This document shows positions 1 through 14,485 of a stretch of 64,000 bases of DNA, one piece after another. The position numbers and the translations under genes were made by a program. Every line of letters starts with the position of its first letter. Position 1 is the stretch's first letter. This DNA comes from Datnioides undecimradiatus (Eukaryota; Chordata; Actinopteri; Lobotiformes; Datnioididae). Below the pieces are notes generated by a model. It did not search any database and was not told where the DNA came from. It saw only the letters and a program-made list of their open reading frames with translations. Where the stretch lies: positions 496,001 through 560,000 of the forward strand of contig WARS01000037.1 of the NCBI GenBank assembly GCA_008933995.1, given 5' to 3'.

Positions 1-527
1 AGGGATTAACTTGTTTCTTAACAGAGTATGAATGTTTATATCAGTGATTTTATTGTGATGTTAAGAAAGATCAGTTAATACATATCATTATATATCAAAC
101 TCATCATTTTTAAAATTTATTTAAATAGTTTCTGAGCCTAGCAGGGGTAAAAACACAGTAACATTGTGTTACATTTATTGTCAAGGTATGCTATTAATAT
201 CTTCACTAATGCTTGTGATCTTTATCCCAAAGAACCAGTAAACTCCATGAGAAATGTTTGTTGGACTGTTTTGGATGCTGCCTCCACCAACAACAAATAG
301 TTGTTAGAATGAGGGTGGACGTATCAGATGTATCAGAATTAGAGGGGATGTGTCAGAAAATCCCTGAAACTTTCTAAAACTGACAATCCAACATTCACAC
401 CCACCTCACACCAGCAGTGTGAAGCTGAGAAAGTAAAGCCTGGTTTACTTTTCTTTCTCTAGCTCTTTTTCTATGTGTCACACAAACACCTTCATGCGGA
501 TAAACAGGGAAGGAAAGAACGTTTTAC
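1..527 (-). other. greb1 intron 27, partial
   Basis: Sequence between the donor of exon 27 and the window edge. It is AT-rich with a CT-rich patch near 450-480. No further exon is recognisable, and the next exon of the family was not found on the minus strand here. Confidence 0.75.
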
Positions 528-3500
528 CCAATCAGAGGTGAGAGGAAGTCGCATGCTCTCCAGCTGGCCTCCTGGTTGGCTGAAGCTGAAGTAATGCTCT
601 TTAGACTTTGGGATGATGAAGTAGAGCTGGATCTCTTCTCCCAGTAATAGATGGGTGAATGTGAAGGCATGCAGTGTTGACTCGTACATCTGAACATGAG
701 ATCGGAGAAGACATTCATTACCTCTACACATGCACCATTTAGATTTCAAAAGCAGAGTATGGGTGTCACTCATCGGACTGTGTCTTTGTTGTGCTCTGCT
801 CACCTGGTATCTGGGGTTGAAGCCTAAGTACTGATGACACTGTTCACAGTGGTGGTACGTGTTGTAGGCTGCATATTTAGACAGTTTGATTCTTGATGTG
901 CGTCTACGGAGGTACACGTCCTCCTGTCGCACAAGGTTTCCTTGGAAAGACAGCAGGGGCAATAGCACAATATGAAGGTGACTTTTAATTTTATTTATGG
1001 ATTTGGTTTTTTTTTGTTAGTTTTGTGTTAATGAATTTATTTGTTGTGACTGTGCCTACCTTCAGCACCTGGTTTATATCCAGGACTATAGATGGAGCTG
1101 ATGTCATCATACTTGGGGTCATGGATGGTGTAGTCAAAGGGCATCGTCTTCATAATGTCAGGGTTTGGCCAGGAAGCATTGGGTGGGTGGTACTGCACTC
1201 CCTCTGCCTGTGCACCTAAACACACAACACATTTGCAAACGTATTCATGACAGGGGAGTTAACAGCACAAACTCTTAGATACATAATATGATTTTGGCAG
1301 CAATAACAGCAAAATAGACAAGTGTCAGAGAAGCAAAAATATAGAAAATGCATGGGATTAATGGAGGCTACTGCAGCAAAAGTACTGACTGTAGTTGATG
1401 TCTTCTTCATCATAGATGTCCACCTCCATCAGCCTGATCAGCATCCGAGACAGGATACCCAGGAAGTGCAGGTACGCTCCTGTCTTACCCACCTGACAGT
1501 GGAGAGAACAAATTTAAATATATGTGCAAACACAGTAAGGCGTGAGCTTGTGTTTGAATCAAAGGAAGACATTAGCACACAAAGTACCTGTGGGGGTCCA
1601 CTGAGAAGCAGCCTGCGAGGATGAAAATTGTCACCTCGTCCTTCGGTGCGATTGCTGCTGTCCATGTGGTAGGAGCGGGGGACTGTCCACTGGCGATAGT
1701 ACAGTGACTGCTCTGTACATGTCATCATCTTACTAAGCAAAGGCCTGCACAGAAAAGATGCAAATGAATTTCTCCACATGAAACTTTCAGTGTCCAACCC
1801 ATCCAGAACACACAGAGATGAATCTACGTATGTCCATCCTGATAATAAAGAAATAACAGAGTGCTGCTTTACTGAAAGCAAAGAGAAACAAAATACTGTT
1901 AAACATCCGCAACAAGTCAGTTAAACCCTTTGCTCTGCTTTAATTACAGCAAATTGACTATTGACCATTTCTGATGAATTTGTGTGGGAGATTGTCAACA
2001 ACATATTCCAAAATTGAACTGTTAGATTACTTTAAAAGGTGCAGCAGGGACAGAGGCCATCACATCATCTTATTTTTAACATTTCAGTTATATTTTCTAA
2101 AGATAAGAGTCTAATCTTCCCAGGAACAGTGTATTTTAGTGTCAATATTATGTTAAATGATGTTGAAGAAAGTTCAAATCAGTGTTGGCAAGGCTCCTGA
2201 ATAGTTAATCAGCTTTTACATCATAAAAAAATGTTGGATTTACCTGAAACTGCTTGCCCATGCAACAGACATGTGTGGCAGGAATGAAGTGCATCGTGGA
2301 AGCCCGCTGCTGTCACTCGCTGTAATAATATCGTAGAGGGCATGGGGGAGGAGCACAGAAGGAGGGCGACTCACTCCCCGTGCCCAGGAGCAGCTCAGAT
2401 GAGGAGAGGAGGCTCGAGGCGACAAGGAGCCAGAAGAGGTTGATTTGGAGTGTTGGCGACGTGATTGGGCAGGAGGAAGAGGCTGAGGTTGAGGGTGGGG
2501 TGTTTGCGTCTGGGAGAGGGACTGATGCAGGGGAAGCATTTGAGTGTGAGGTTGGGAAGTAATCTGAGGTAAAGACTGATTTTGACTCTGGATTTGTGGC
2601 TGTGGCTGCAGCTGGGAGATCGGCTGGGCCTGGGAGTAACTCTGCACTTGAGGTTGGGTTTGGTGGTGTAGGGAAGGTTGGGAATATGGAAAAGATTGAG
2701 ATGATGGCTGGGGGTGAAGTTGAGTCTGTGATTGTGAGGGAGATGGTGTGGTGTCCATTGTCCCTTTCTGGACACTTGGAGAGGTGGTGCTCTGTGTAGG
2801 GAAAGGGTCCAGAGCACCACTGTCTGGGCAGGACTGAGGCTGCTGGCTGGATGACAAAGGGGAGTCCCCTGGAAATGCAAGGAAGAAACAAAAGAGTAAT
2901 AATTAAGTAAAGAAAATAAATTAGCTGACAAATAAGTTGAGAGATTCTTTCAAGGAATTCATGTGCATCTCATCTCACCGTTCTCCTGTCCCTCCTCCTC
3001 CTCATTGTCAGTACTACTGAGTTTCTCTGCATCACTTTCCAGCAGATCACTTCCTGGTCCAGGGTTGTGTGGGGGTCGTGACTCTGCCCTCACTAAATAA
3101 GCAGCCAGTCCCAGCTCTTGTTCCAGTGTGGTCCGCTGAAGGTAGGAGCAGCTGATCACTCTAAGATCACAGTACTTCAATGACCTGAGGGAAAAATGAA
3201 TTTGCTCATCTGATAAAGACAATTACATCTTCTCTGGGCTTGCAGCAAGAAACTATGGCTTTGCGCTTTTTAATTTAAGTGGTAGAAGGAAACAATCTTG
3301 ATGTTGCTACACAACAAACCTATTTTCAGTCAAACAGAGTAAACACTGTGGTGCAACTACAGAACTCAGTGGATGTACCTGGGCAGTGATTCACCCAGAG
3401 GCTCAGCTCCTGAAAGGATCAGGATGCAGGGAAGAGCCTCCAGCTCCAGGTAGGTCCGAGGAACCCAGTCAACATCTTGAATCTTCAGCCATGTCTACAG

Positions 3501-6500
3501 AGAGTGCAGAAAACACACAATTTTCATTCTCTTCTTATGTGGCTTGTTGTGAGCTAATCTATGGATTAAATGATTCATCCCCACCTTGATCTGATCAGTG
3601 AAGCTCTGTCCAATATTCAGAGCCTGGTTTGGATTCCCCAGAATGATTTCAAAGCTCTCCTCTAGACCCAGCTGCCTCCTAACTCTGGACAGCCTCTGGT
3701 GGGCCCATGCTGCCAGAGCCAAAGAGGGGATACGCAGCAGAACCATGTGACCATGATGAGCAGGGCACTGTTGGGCAGCCATGAGCAGTGATTGCACAAT
3801 CTCCAGGGTCTCCACAGAGGTGTGTTTGTGGAGATTGTGAGAGCTGCTGATCTTGCCAGAGGCAGCCATCAGAGCTACGCAATAGTGTTGGATCAAAACT
3901 GTGGTGCGGATCACAGCACTGTGCAGCTTAGGGAACCTGGGAGAGAGAGATTTTGAGTTTGCTTGTGAAGTGAAGAGTGTTTGTGTAGAGTGAGCATGTT
4001 TGTGGCTATACTACCTTTCCTCCAGGGCAGATGCCATGCTTTCAAAGGAGGAGTCATAACGCATCAGAGGCAGGCTGCTCCCAGAACGTGTCGACTCTAA
4101 AAGCTCTGACACACCAAAGTAGCGCGTCCTCTCGTGATACAGGTCCACATCCTAGACACAAAAACACAAAGTTACAGTAGCTCCCACATTCAAATGTAAA
4201 TTTGTGTTGATCTCCAAATACAAGAGTCTATCACATACAGACTTCTGTCTTACATTACTGAATGCAGAGGGCCAGTGGATCTCGTTGTAGGGGCTGATGC
4301 GGGTATACTGTGTCTGCAGAGCGAATGGGAAGGAGGTGACGTGGAGAATTAGAATGTTTGGAGCATCTCTGACCTGTCTGGAGTTCAAAAGCTGGTCCAC
4401 CAGGCCCAAACCACCATCTGAGCTACTGCAGGATGCACTGTATGAGAGAAAGAGAAAAAAAAACTCGGTAAAAGACAAAATACATTTGACAATTTGTCAG
4501 TGGAACAATAACAAAAAACCCACTGTTTTTTCTGCAATATTTCTGATCTCTCTCTCTCTCATTTTCTCTCTCACACACTTTAAAAACACACCTGTTTATA
4601 TCCCAGTGTGCATGGTCATGGACCAGGATGTGGAGTGTATAGGAGTTGCTGTGTGCTTCCCGGATGAGGCTGTCAATCCGTGCCTGAGCACTCTGATCCA
4701 TCTTGACCACGTAACGCTCAGCCTCCCGTTGAGACACACACTCCTGGTCTAAACCCCCAAGCACACCTGAAACACAGAGACAAAGAGAAAGAGCGCGCTG
4801 CAGGTTAACATAGAAACAGTGGATTCAACAGTCAAATCAATCAAATTAGTCAAATTATCATGCTCCAGGCACATACAAAATGACCTTTTCTTGCCTCCCC
4901 CATTTAAAAAAAGAATGAATAAAAACAGTGTTGACAAAGAAAGAGACATGTTACTAACCAGAGCTCCAGAGATGGAGAACGGTCTGATGAAATGTGACCT
5001 CAGAGGGCGGGACCAGGATGAGGAAGCTGACCCTGTCAAAGGAGCCAAGGTCCAGGTTCTGTGTGCTGGAGTCTGCTATTGCACAAACGTGGGACAGCAG
5101 CTTTCTGGCCACTGCCAGCTGGATTGGCCGAACCTCACGCCACTCCACAGAGTATTCTGCACACATAGAAACACATATTATCATCCTCAACCAAAGATCT
5201 CCTTCTTTTAAAATATTTTGTTATTGTCCCAGTCTAAAGTGAGTATTTTCTCACTGTGGTGAGGCATATACAATGATCATTGAACCTGTCTTACCTGAGC
5301 AGGTATCTTTGGGACTTGAAGCTCTCTCTTTAGGACTTGGTGAGTCTTTTGTGCACTGTGTGTGTGAATCCTTTGGACTGTGTGATGCTTTAAGATTTCT
5401 CTCTTCAGCTGACTCTTGACTGCTGGATAAGGGGGATGGCTCGTTGCTGTCCACAGTAACACTATCCAGCAGGGAGTCCAAATCACCATCTGAGGAAAAC
5501 AAAGGTGCACATTAATACTCTGTACTGCAGATACAAACATGCACGCACAAATGGGCAGAGAGTCGGACACACCTTGTCCGAGGGAATTGCAGTAGTGGAT
5601 GAGCTCCTGTGCAATGCCGGTGGAGAGCTGGTGGTTGATTTCTTTCAGACCCTCGTTGGGAGAGTACATGCTCTCTGCCAAGGCACGACACTGGTGTTTA
5701 CCTGCAACACACACACAAAAGGACGTCATTACATCTGTTCCTTTTGTTTAATTCTCAGGGCAAAAACATTCACAGGCATATGAAAAATAATAATCTCCTA
5801 CCTGTGACTACCACACAGGACTGTGTTTCCTGTCCTGGTGCAGTGACAATGATGACCACGTAGTTGGTGTTTTCCAGCCGCCCTTCCATTAACCTGCTAA
5901 ATGTTTGCTGGATGCCTTGCGTCAAAGACCTGATCTGCTCTCCCAGAACCACCACACCCTCTCCACAGGATGATGCAGCCAGCTGAGCGAGCCAAGGAAG
6001 CTGGCTGGGGGTCAGGGGTTGTTGGCTATGGGGAGGTAAGGAGAGATGCTGGGCGAGTCCAGGAAGCGATGATGGGGTCTGGAGACAGAGGAAAGATGAG
6101 AATATATTCATTTTTCTCATCATTATTTGTTTCTAAAATATGAATTATAACCTGAAGGACACTTATTGTGGTGTAATATTGCATTAATAAGGAATCTGTA
6201 TAATTTCATAAATACTCATCATAAATATAAAGGCATCCTGAATACCTGGAGCATGAATATTACTTATATATATATTCAAAATTCTAAACTTTCTGGCTTT
6301 ATTCTAACATTAAACATTTCATTCTCAGACACCCTGTCTCACCTCTATGCCATAGTGCCTGCCTTGGGTGGCTGGCGGTTGAGGCTGCTGGTACTGTCTG
6401 ATCTCGCTGAGGTGGGACTCTCTCCAGGACCTCATGAATATCTGCTCCAAGTCCTCTATCAGGGGCACCTGGTCAGGGCCTTAAATATGAGTGAGACAAA

Positions 6501-9103
6501 GAAAATAGTACGTGTGGTGGAGAAGAATTCAAAATATATTTCTGTAGATTTTACGGAGCTTCATTCATTCACTGTTTGCTCTCCAATCTGCCTCCCAGTG
6601 GCCACTGAGAGGCATAGCGACAATGTCATGAATTGTCACTCTTACCGAACTTATTATTATTAAAGCCTTTACTATTATGAAAGAAGGTTAAAAACTGACC
6701 TAGCTGAACGAGATAGTAGACTGTGAGTAGAATCTGCATCTCAGTTGACAGGGGCTGAATGGGTGATGGTCCATAGTGCTGGTAGACTCTGGGGAGCGTC
6801 TGGGAGCTAAGGTAGCAACTCTGGAGAAGAGAACTGACGAGCACTTCACCGACATTGCCAGTCAGCTGAGGGAGTGGGCCATGACCTGTGTCAATGAGAT
6901 TAAACAGATTAACAGAGAATGAGCTGTGGCTCAGGTGGTAGATTTGGCCATTCAACAAAGGGTTGTTCAATCAGTTGATTTCCTACTCCTTCTTTTCATA
7001 TGATGAAGTGTTCCTTGGTAAGGTACTAAACAAGAAAGTGTAAGTAGATGAATAGGTGTAAGTAGTGTAAGCAGATGAATAGGTTCTGAAGAAAAAACGT
7101 GGCAATGTAAAGTATAGTAGTAAGGGATGAAAATGCACGGTGCTTAAACTGCTGGATGGAAAAATGGTGCAGCAGCTCATGAAATGATGTTATAAGACAA
7201 TTATGGAGTTGACAAATTTGTACCATTGTGCTCAAAAGATGCTCTCATAAAAACCCCCCACAAAGATTGGTTTTTTTGGCAACAATGTATATATTTTATC
7301 ATTGCTAACACTAGATTTTATTTTGCAGTTGTCTTGTGTTTGTTTTGGTTATTATGCAGGAGGCTTAAACTGCAAACCCAAATAGGATCAAGTGGCGGGA
7401 AAATACATCTTTATCTACTCCCTGGGAAGAGAGTGACAATAGTGGGCATAGGGATATGTGAGGGGAGGCACAAACTGGTGCTAAAGTGGTGGAAAAAGAC
7501 AGGAAACAACAAGACTGGTGGTCAGTGAGGTGAAGGTGGATGAAACGCAGGTCAAAACACAAAGAAAACAGATGTACATACACCAGATACAGGAAGAGGT
7601 TGTAGGACACAGACCTTAGAGAGGGAAGGTGGATGAGTTGATAGGTGACACAAAAGGGTAAAAATGGGTGGAGGGGAGGGGACGACGTGAGGGCAAGAGG
7701 GTTGAGAAACAGCCCCGGGTGTTGCCTGACCTCTAACCTGTGAGGAGAGGCAAGCTAAAATGGCCATCTGTTGGGTGGTTACTGCAAACTTCACCTGTTC
7801 GCCTGCTTGAGAAAGTCCAGCTGGGTGGAAAATGATCACCAGACACCAGCTAGTCAAAAATGACTTTGACTGATTAGTTAGTCCACACTGTCATAGGTAC
7901 AAATAATCTAATTGAATCTGATCCAAAACTGCGTGTGCTGTAGGTGGGTGTGACTGCTGAGGAGAAACAAAGCATCATCGTAAATCAATAATATAATCAG
8001 TCATCTGACCTTTAAAGATGACAGGTTGTAGTCTGCAGGTGTGCAGCAGCTGATCGGGGATTGTTACAGACAGCCCTGGGGGAGAAAGTGGGGTCAAGGG
8101 CCCCTGGGATGAAGTCAGTGGGGCTGCAGTCTCTGGAAAAGCACAGAAGTAAAATTTTATTTACACTAAAACACTAAAAGCAACACACAGCTGACAGACA
8201 TTAAATAAATATCTCCAACCACATCATTTTTTCATGTTTCTCTATTTATCTTTTCTGTCTATATGTATCTTCTCCTCTTTTTTACCTGATCTGGCTCCAT
8301 TTGTGATGACAGAGGGCACAGTTAGTGTTAATAAGGCTGATGAAGACGGTGGGGTCTTCACGGTGCTCTCTGGCTGATTGTTGGCAGATGCCTCAGGTGA
8401 CCAGCCCTTGTGCCTCTTTTTAGGAGGTCCAGCATTTGTATGTGGCCCTGTGGGAGAGAAAACAAGACAGCAGATCATATTAGATTAAAACAGTTTCTGT
8501 TTACATGAAATGTTTACATTTTTTCTCATTTTGAGAGTTTTTGGCTTTGCTCTAGCCAGAGGTCTGTGTTACTGCTGATAAGTTGCTGGTCCTGCTTTTA
8601 ATATGTGACTAAAATATATTTTACTGAGTCATGTTTTTTTTTTTTTTTTTCCTATTTCTCAGTTTTACATTACAGTTTGTTTAAGGAATGGCTTCCTGTA
8701 TAACAGATGAGTCTTTTTTTTCTAATTTAAATAACCCTCAAATGTACAGACGTTACATTAAATGATGTTTTAGGATGGACTTCTGTTGATACAGTTATGG
8801 AAAACAGTTGTATTTAAGTCATATATTAACCTGTCTGTCTCTCTTCCTCTTTGTTCAAATGCAGCAATGGCAAGACACATAAAAGGTCCACTTGTTAAAA
8901 GGGCCATGAAAAAAACAACATTGACAGGAAGGAAGCCTTTCATTCAGTGAGAAAGCAGGAAAAAAAGAGACAGGGAGGGAATTTTACAGCCTTGGTTAAT
9001 AGAGGTGAGAGACAGGGGGAGAGGGAGGGCGAGAGACACAAAGACAAAGGACAACCCCCCAACACACAATGCAGATGGCTGGCTCCTGTGTAGCAGGGGT
9101 GCT

Positions 9104-9163
<60 letters not shown>

Positions 9164-11004
9164 ATTGGGCTGCTGGTGGTAGGAGTTCTCCCTTTCGGAG
9201 GTGTGAAGAAACCCAAGGGAGGGGCTTAACGACAACAGATGCAAACTGACCACGTTTACATGCACACAAGAGGCCAGATCACTGTGAGAAATCAGGTTAA
9301 TGCAGAAAAAAACAAAATAAAAAAAAAATCAAATAACATGCTATGTAAACACATCCTTCTGGATATTAACTGGACTATATGGCTGAAATAGTTTTCACAA
9401 GCTGTACCTGCAGCTGAGGGTCTTCCTGGCCCTGACTGATTCAAAGGTGGCTGGGCGATGGAGGGAACTGCATGGTTGCCATTTGTCAGTGAGTGGGTGA
9501 CGTCCGGAATTTGTGGCAGACCAATTGGGTCCGCCTGTGATCCTGACAGAAAAAGAAAAATTAAGTAGTAACACTCATAACTGACTTTTTATGAAAGACA
9601 TACTTATTAACTACTCTCTCTCTAACTGCTAGTTTAAATGAGATGCAGGCGTATGTCAACCTATGTTTGCCATCATGGTTTATTGTACTGTTTAGTGTTG
9701 AATATCAATAAAAATTTATTTTTAGGTTAATTCGTTTAGGCACAAACTAAGAGATTCTGGTCAGCTAAATATGAACACTTTTAAGGATCCCTTTATTGCC
9801 CTGTAAATCTAAGCACTGTCAGGGCCTTTCCAGATCTGTGGCAACCCTGAAGACAACAGTTCAATTTCCAACAATAGCTCTGGTATCAATGCTGCATCCT
9901 GGGAATTGATATTTAAGTGTGTCCAGAAATCTGTGTTTTTTGGTGTGTGTTACCTGTGTAACTGCCAGGTGTGTGTGACGGATGAGTCAGTGCCATGTTT
10001 GGTGGCTGTTCATCTGATGTCACATGGCTCTCTGAGATGCCAGACCCCATCTGTCTCATCCTGCCATCTGAAACACACACGCACACAATTTTATTTGATA
10101 TCCAGGGAAGCAGAAATGTGCATAAGCTAGGTCCATGTAGTAACTTACTCTTTGTGAATGCATGTGTGCATTCCTGTATCAAAGCTCTGGGGTAATATCA
10201 GTCAAAATCGGTCATTTCAAGTATTAAATTAAATGAGTCAACAGAGATAAGCCTGGGATTCACTCAGTGTTAGACGCAGTGTTCAGCAAAGTTTTCCAGA
10301 TCAGGTAGTAAACCTGCTCCTTGACATTTTTGTGTTTGAGGTAAAACAGAGAGCCCTGCAGCACAGCGGGAGCGAATAAAGTGAACGAGTGGTATGGGTG
10401 CATTTCAAAAGTGAATGCATGCGATAATTGTTTTGGCTTTTATCTGCAGGAACCACATTTGATGCGTCACCTTTTCTACTATTTCATATCCATCTTCTAC
10501 CAAAGGGGCAAGGCCTGATGTAACATGTATGTTTTGAAACCGACACTGGTGTCACACAGGTCTGTCACATATTGAACACACAAGACAATCAAAATAGATT
10601 AAATGACAGCCAGCATCATTTCAGGCAATTGTAAACACAGATACACTCCAACTCTGACTCTGATAAAGAATTATGAACCTAGCAGTAACAATAGATTAAG
10701 GTTAGTATCCTCTCACACCTTTCACTCATTGGTGTCCAATTGCTGGTTACCCCCAGGCTGTGACCTCTGTGTACAAAGAGTAGTCTCACCTTTCACCTAT
10801 CCTTAAGGCTTTACTGCCTGTCCATCTGGTCTGACCTGTACAGTCATAGCTTCCCTTTCACAACAATACAGGGCCAGAATTAAAGATAAATCTCAATGCA
10901 TGAATTGCACGTACATCATTGAGTACATCATTATACATACCTCTCTTATCAACCATTTTATTGATGTTTTGCTTTACTTGTTTCACTTTAAATTCTTCTG
11001 CAGT

Positions 11005-11042
<38 letters not shown>

Positions 11043-14000
11043 TTTCAGTTAACTTATGCATACTGTCATCAGCATCAAAGAGCATCGACACACACCCAGA
11101 TCCACAGGGGTTAACTTCACTTCTTTAAGGACAACCTTTAAAACACTAAGATATCTTTTTGTCTTTTTCTTTATCATGCTAAAAATGTGTTTTTCATTTG
11201 CGAAGACTAGTGTTTGGATCACAGTTTAAATCAGAGAATCACTTCAGTGCCAAATTAAACACATGTGCATCTCTTACCGTGTCCCCTCCAGCAGATGGGA
11301 GCTCCTTTCACCAGCACGCCCTGGTTGTTTCGGTACAGATGGTACCTCAAGTGCTTCTGTTTCTTGGGCTGGGTGCTGAGCTTCAGGTTAATGTGGTTGG
11401 AGAACTCTGTAAAATAGCGAAAGCCTTTCTCTCCACAGCCCATACAGTTGCCGGAGAAGCCTGGTGGGAGTATGCATACAGAAAATAGAAGATTACAACA
11501 GGCTGTGTTACATGTTTTACACATATCACTATTTGATAATGACACAGTCTCTGTTATCCAGTAACATTGTTTTTTACTGGTAAAATTAGGACTTACTGAA
11601 GTCTCACAGATCATAATGTCAAAATAATTATCCCTAATATATGTTTTTATGTGTTTGTGTTTTGTGTTTGAGTGAAATCTACACAGACAACATTAACTGA
11701 TCAGCTTCCAGTCCGACTGTGAGCTCTCCTGTTCCAGTACAGGCAAAAACCCCACTCTGGGGGAGATAAAATAAATGAATCGGATGTGGAGGTGACATGA
11801 AAACTATTTTGGTTCAGTGAATTTCTACTGCCAGTCAACCTTGTAAAGCCTGGTAAATGCTGAACGCAGACTTGGTGAAAACTATGATCTCCTGATTGTT
11901 CCTGATTCTATTGGCTGGACACGGCTTCAGCAGAATACACTGTTGAAGCCAACATAGCTGCTTTTCAATTAAAAGTTGTTTTAATATTTTACTGGAATTT
12001 CTTCAATTTGTCAGAAAAACTGAAATCTTTCAGTACATATAGACCAGCATGTGTTCACAGATGCATTGTCATGGAATGTCTATTTCAACATTGGTATCAG
12101 AAGTAACAGTATTTTTAAATTTGAAGAGAGATGACGTGGCTGTTTTTGTTGCTTTTACCGATCTCTAGTCTTGATGATAAGCTATCTCTTAGCACATTGC
12201 ATCTTCTCTGTACTCGAGACATGACATTAGTTTTCTCATCTCACTGTTAATACAGAGGCAAATAAAGTTGTTTTCCCAAAACTGGAAATGTTGCTCTTCT
12301 AAGGTGCGAGTTGTGAATATTAAATATTGTAAGTTTTCCATTTTCCAACAAACAGCCATAATATTTTGCTGAGTCTCCCGCCTCACCCAACAGTGCGTTG
12401 TGACCTCGTTCGTCCGGCAGGAAACGGCGGTCCACAGCACATACCAGCAGGTTATCAGGGAGAGAGGGAGACTTCACCCCCACCAACATGAACCCAGGGG
12501 GCACATCCAGGGCATCTGAGGCCAGCGTGGACAGACGCAGGTCCCTGCCCCCCTGACAAAAGCCTGTGTGGAGGAAAAGACAAGGACAGTACAGTCACTT
12601 TATTAAAAAGCTTTTCTTTGACTTTTTGATTACTTTAGATTACAAGAAAAAAGAATAAGAGTATTAATTATTAATTATACAGACAGCTCACCTGGACACG
12701 TTTCTGCTAATCATTCACCTTTTATCTGTTGTCACTGAGATTTGTAAAATGCACAACCACGCTCATTGTGTCTCTTTTTTATTATTATTTTCATGACGAT
12801 CAGCGTGCCTGTTTAATCTCCTGGTCCAAAATGTGAGGTTATTACTGTGTAAAATCTTATTAAATGAGGCTCTGAAGGGGTGTGTTTTTTAGATATTAAT
12901 GAGCTCATGGGACATGTGTACAAACCATCTGTGGTGCAGCATCCCTCAGGTGGGGGCTTCATCTGATAGGGTATTGGAGGGCTGTTAGACTCTGAGCCAT
13001 CCTCATCATCGTCATCATCATTGTCTGGACGGCCTGCTGGGAACAAGCACAAAAAAAATTAACATTAAAATTAAAAACACAATTTTTATGAAAAACAAGC
13101 AGATACAGATGCAGCAGAAATGTCAGGATCCATCCACTATCATGGCCTCTCCTTTGTATCCATCCAACCCACCATCATGCGCCAACGGCTGCTCTGTCTC
13201 AAGGTACAGCTGTGAGAAGACAGGTCGAGGCACAACGGTGTTTGATCTCAGGGATGCCTCAATGGAGTTATGGAGGACCTCCTCAAAGCGCGTGGTCCGC
13301 AACTGGCCCGCATAAGAGTTCCCCATTGGTGTCCTGCAAAAAACACAGTGATCTTGTGTTGGACACTTGAAGAATATGTGCAAACTCTAGGTAATATGGT
13401 GTTGTTGGCAAGAACCAATCCTGAAGTGTTTCTTGTCCATTTTATCTTTCACTGCACTCAGAGTGAAGCTCATATTTTCTTGTATGATTTAGTATTAAAA
13501 TAACGTCAGTTTCAGCTTTCAACAGAAACAAGAAATAGAGAATTCCACTCATCAGTAACATCTGACCAACAGAGTCCTTTGTAGCAAGCACTGAGGCAGT
13601 AAAAAGGACTCTACACGTGACGAAAGACAGAATACATTGAAGGTCTTCTGTTTACACTTGTGGAATAAATGCACTGTTGTCAAGTCTAAGCCACACACAC
13701 TCACATCAACATTTATGCGCCAGTGAGCACACACACAAACGCTGACATCCAGGGACACATTTACTCACACTGGAGCACACAAGCACATAAACAGTGGTTA
13801 CTAGTGAATGGCATCTGTCCAGACAGCGTGCCATAAAATCAGCTGCACTGACAGAGTCAGGGCACCCTGACCTAGACGCTACTCCCTCCCTCTGTTTTCC
13901 TTCTTTTTCTCTCTCCTTGAGTCTCTCTCTCATCCTGCTCTCAAACAGAGAAATGAACCAACAAAACGACAAAAGAAGTACTAAATATTACGAATAATGT

Positions 14001-14427
14001 GTAACATCCCACCACCCATAAATGAATTTTCAATAAATGATTCAACATTTTCACATACAATTATTAGGATTTCTTTATTTTTTCCATTATGCGTTTGTGT
14101 TTTTATTGCTGTTTTTTGTCTTTATTGTAAGTCAGTGTGCTACTCTGTGTTAAAGAACAGAAAATGTCATTTGTCAAGATGCCCTCATACTCTGATGATG
14201 CACGTCACTGCTGTCATCTATCATTTCCAAAATTAAAATCATAAATATGACATAATGTAAATGACATACGTGAGATGGTGATTGATTCTGTAATAAACAA
14301 TGACGATAAACAAGATGTTTTGCACAGTAAACAATGTGGGTCACTGAGGAGAGAAATAACAAGGTTGGATTGTAAACACTGACTTAATCCCCCTCCTTTA
14401 AACCTTTGACTGGCCATATGCTGGCTA

Positions 14428-14485
<58 letters not shown>

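Larger units (their letters stand above)
8448..9407 (-). other. greb1 intron 7
   Basis: 960-nt intron with a 17-nt poly-T run (8634-8650), a CA microsatellite (9107-9160) and a small inverted-repeat element (9253-9351). No exon-like segment is seen. Confidence 0.8.

Noticed and set aside
2313-2931. Long alternative frames over greb1 exon 22 (both strands)
   Set aside because: They arise from the repeat-like Gln/Pro/Ser codons. Only the frame ending in SDSSGLPR...WASSF has the conserved sequence and the correct splice phase.
6886-8009. Extra greb1 exon in intron 9 suggested by a 101-codon minus frame
   Set aside because: Exons 9 and 10 already join in phase with conserved sequence across the junction, and no matching splice pair was found.
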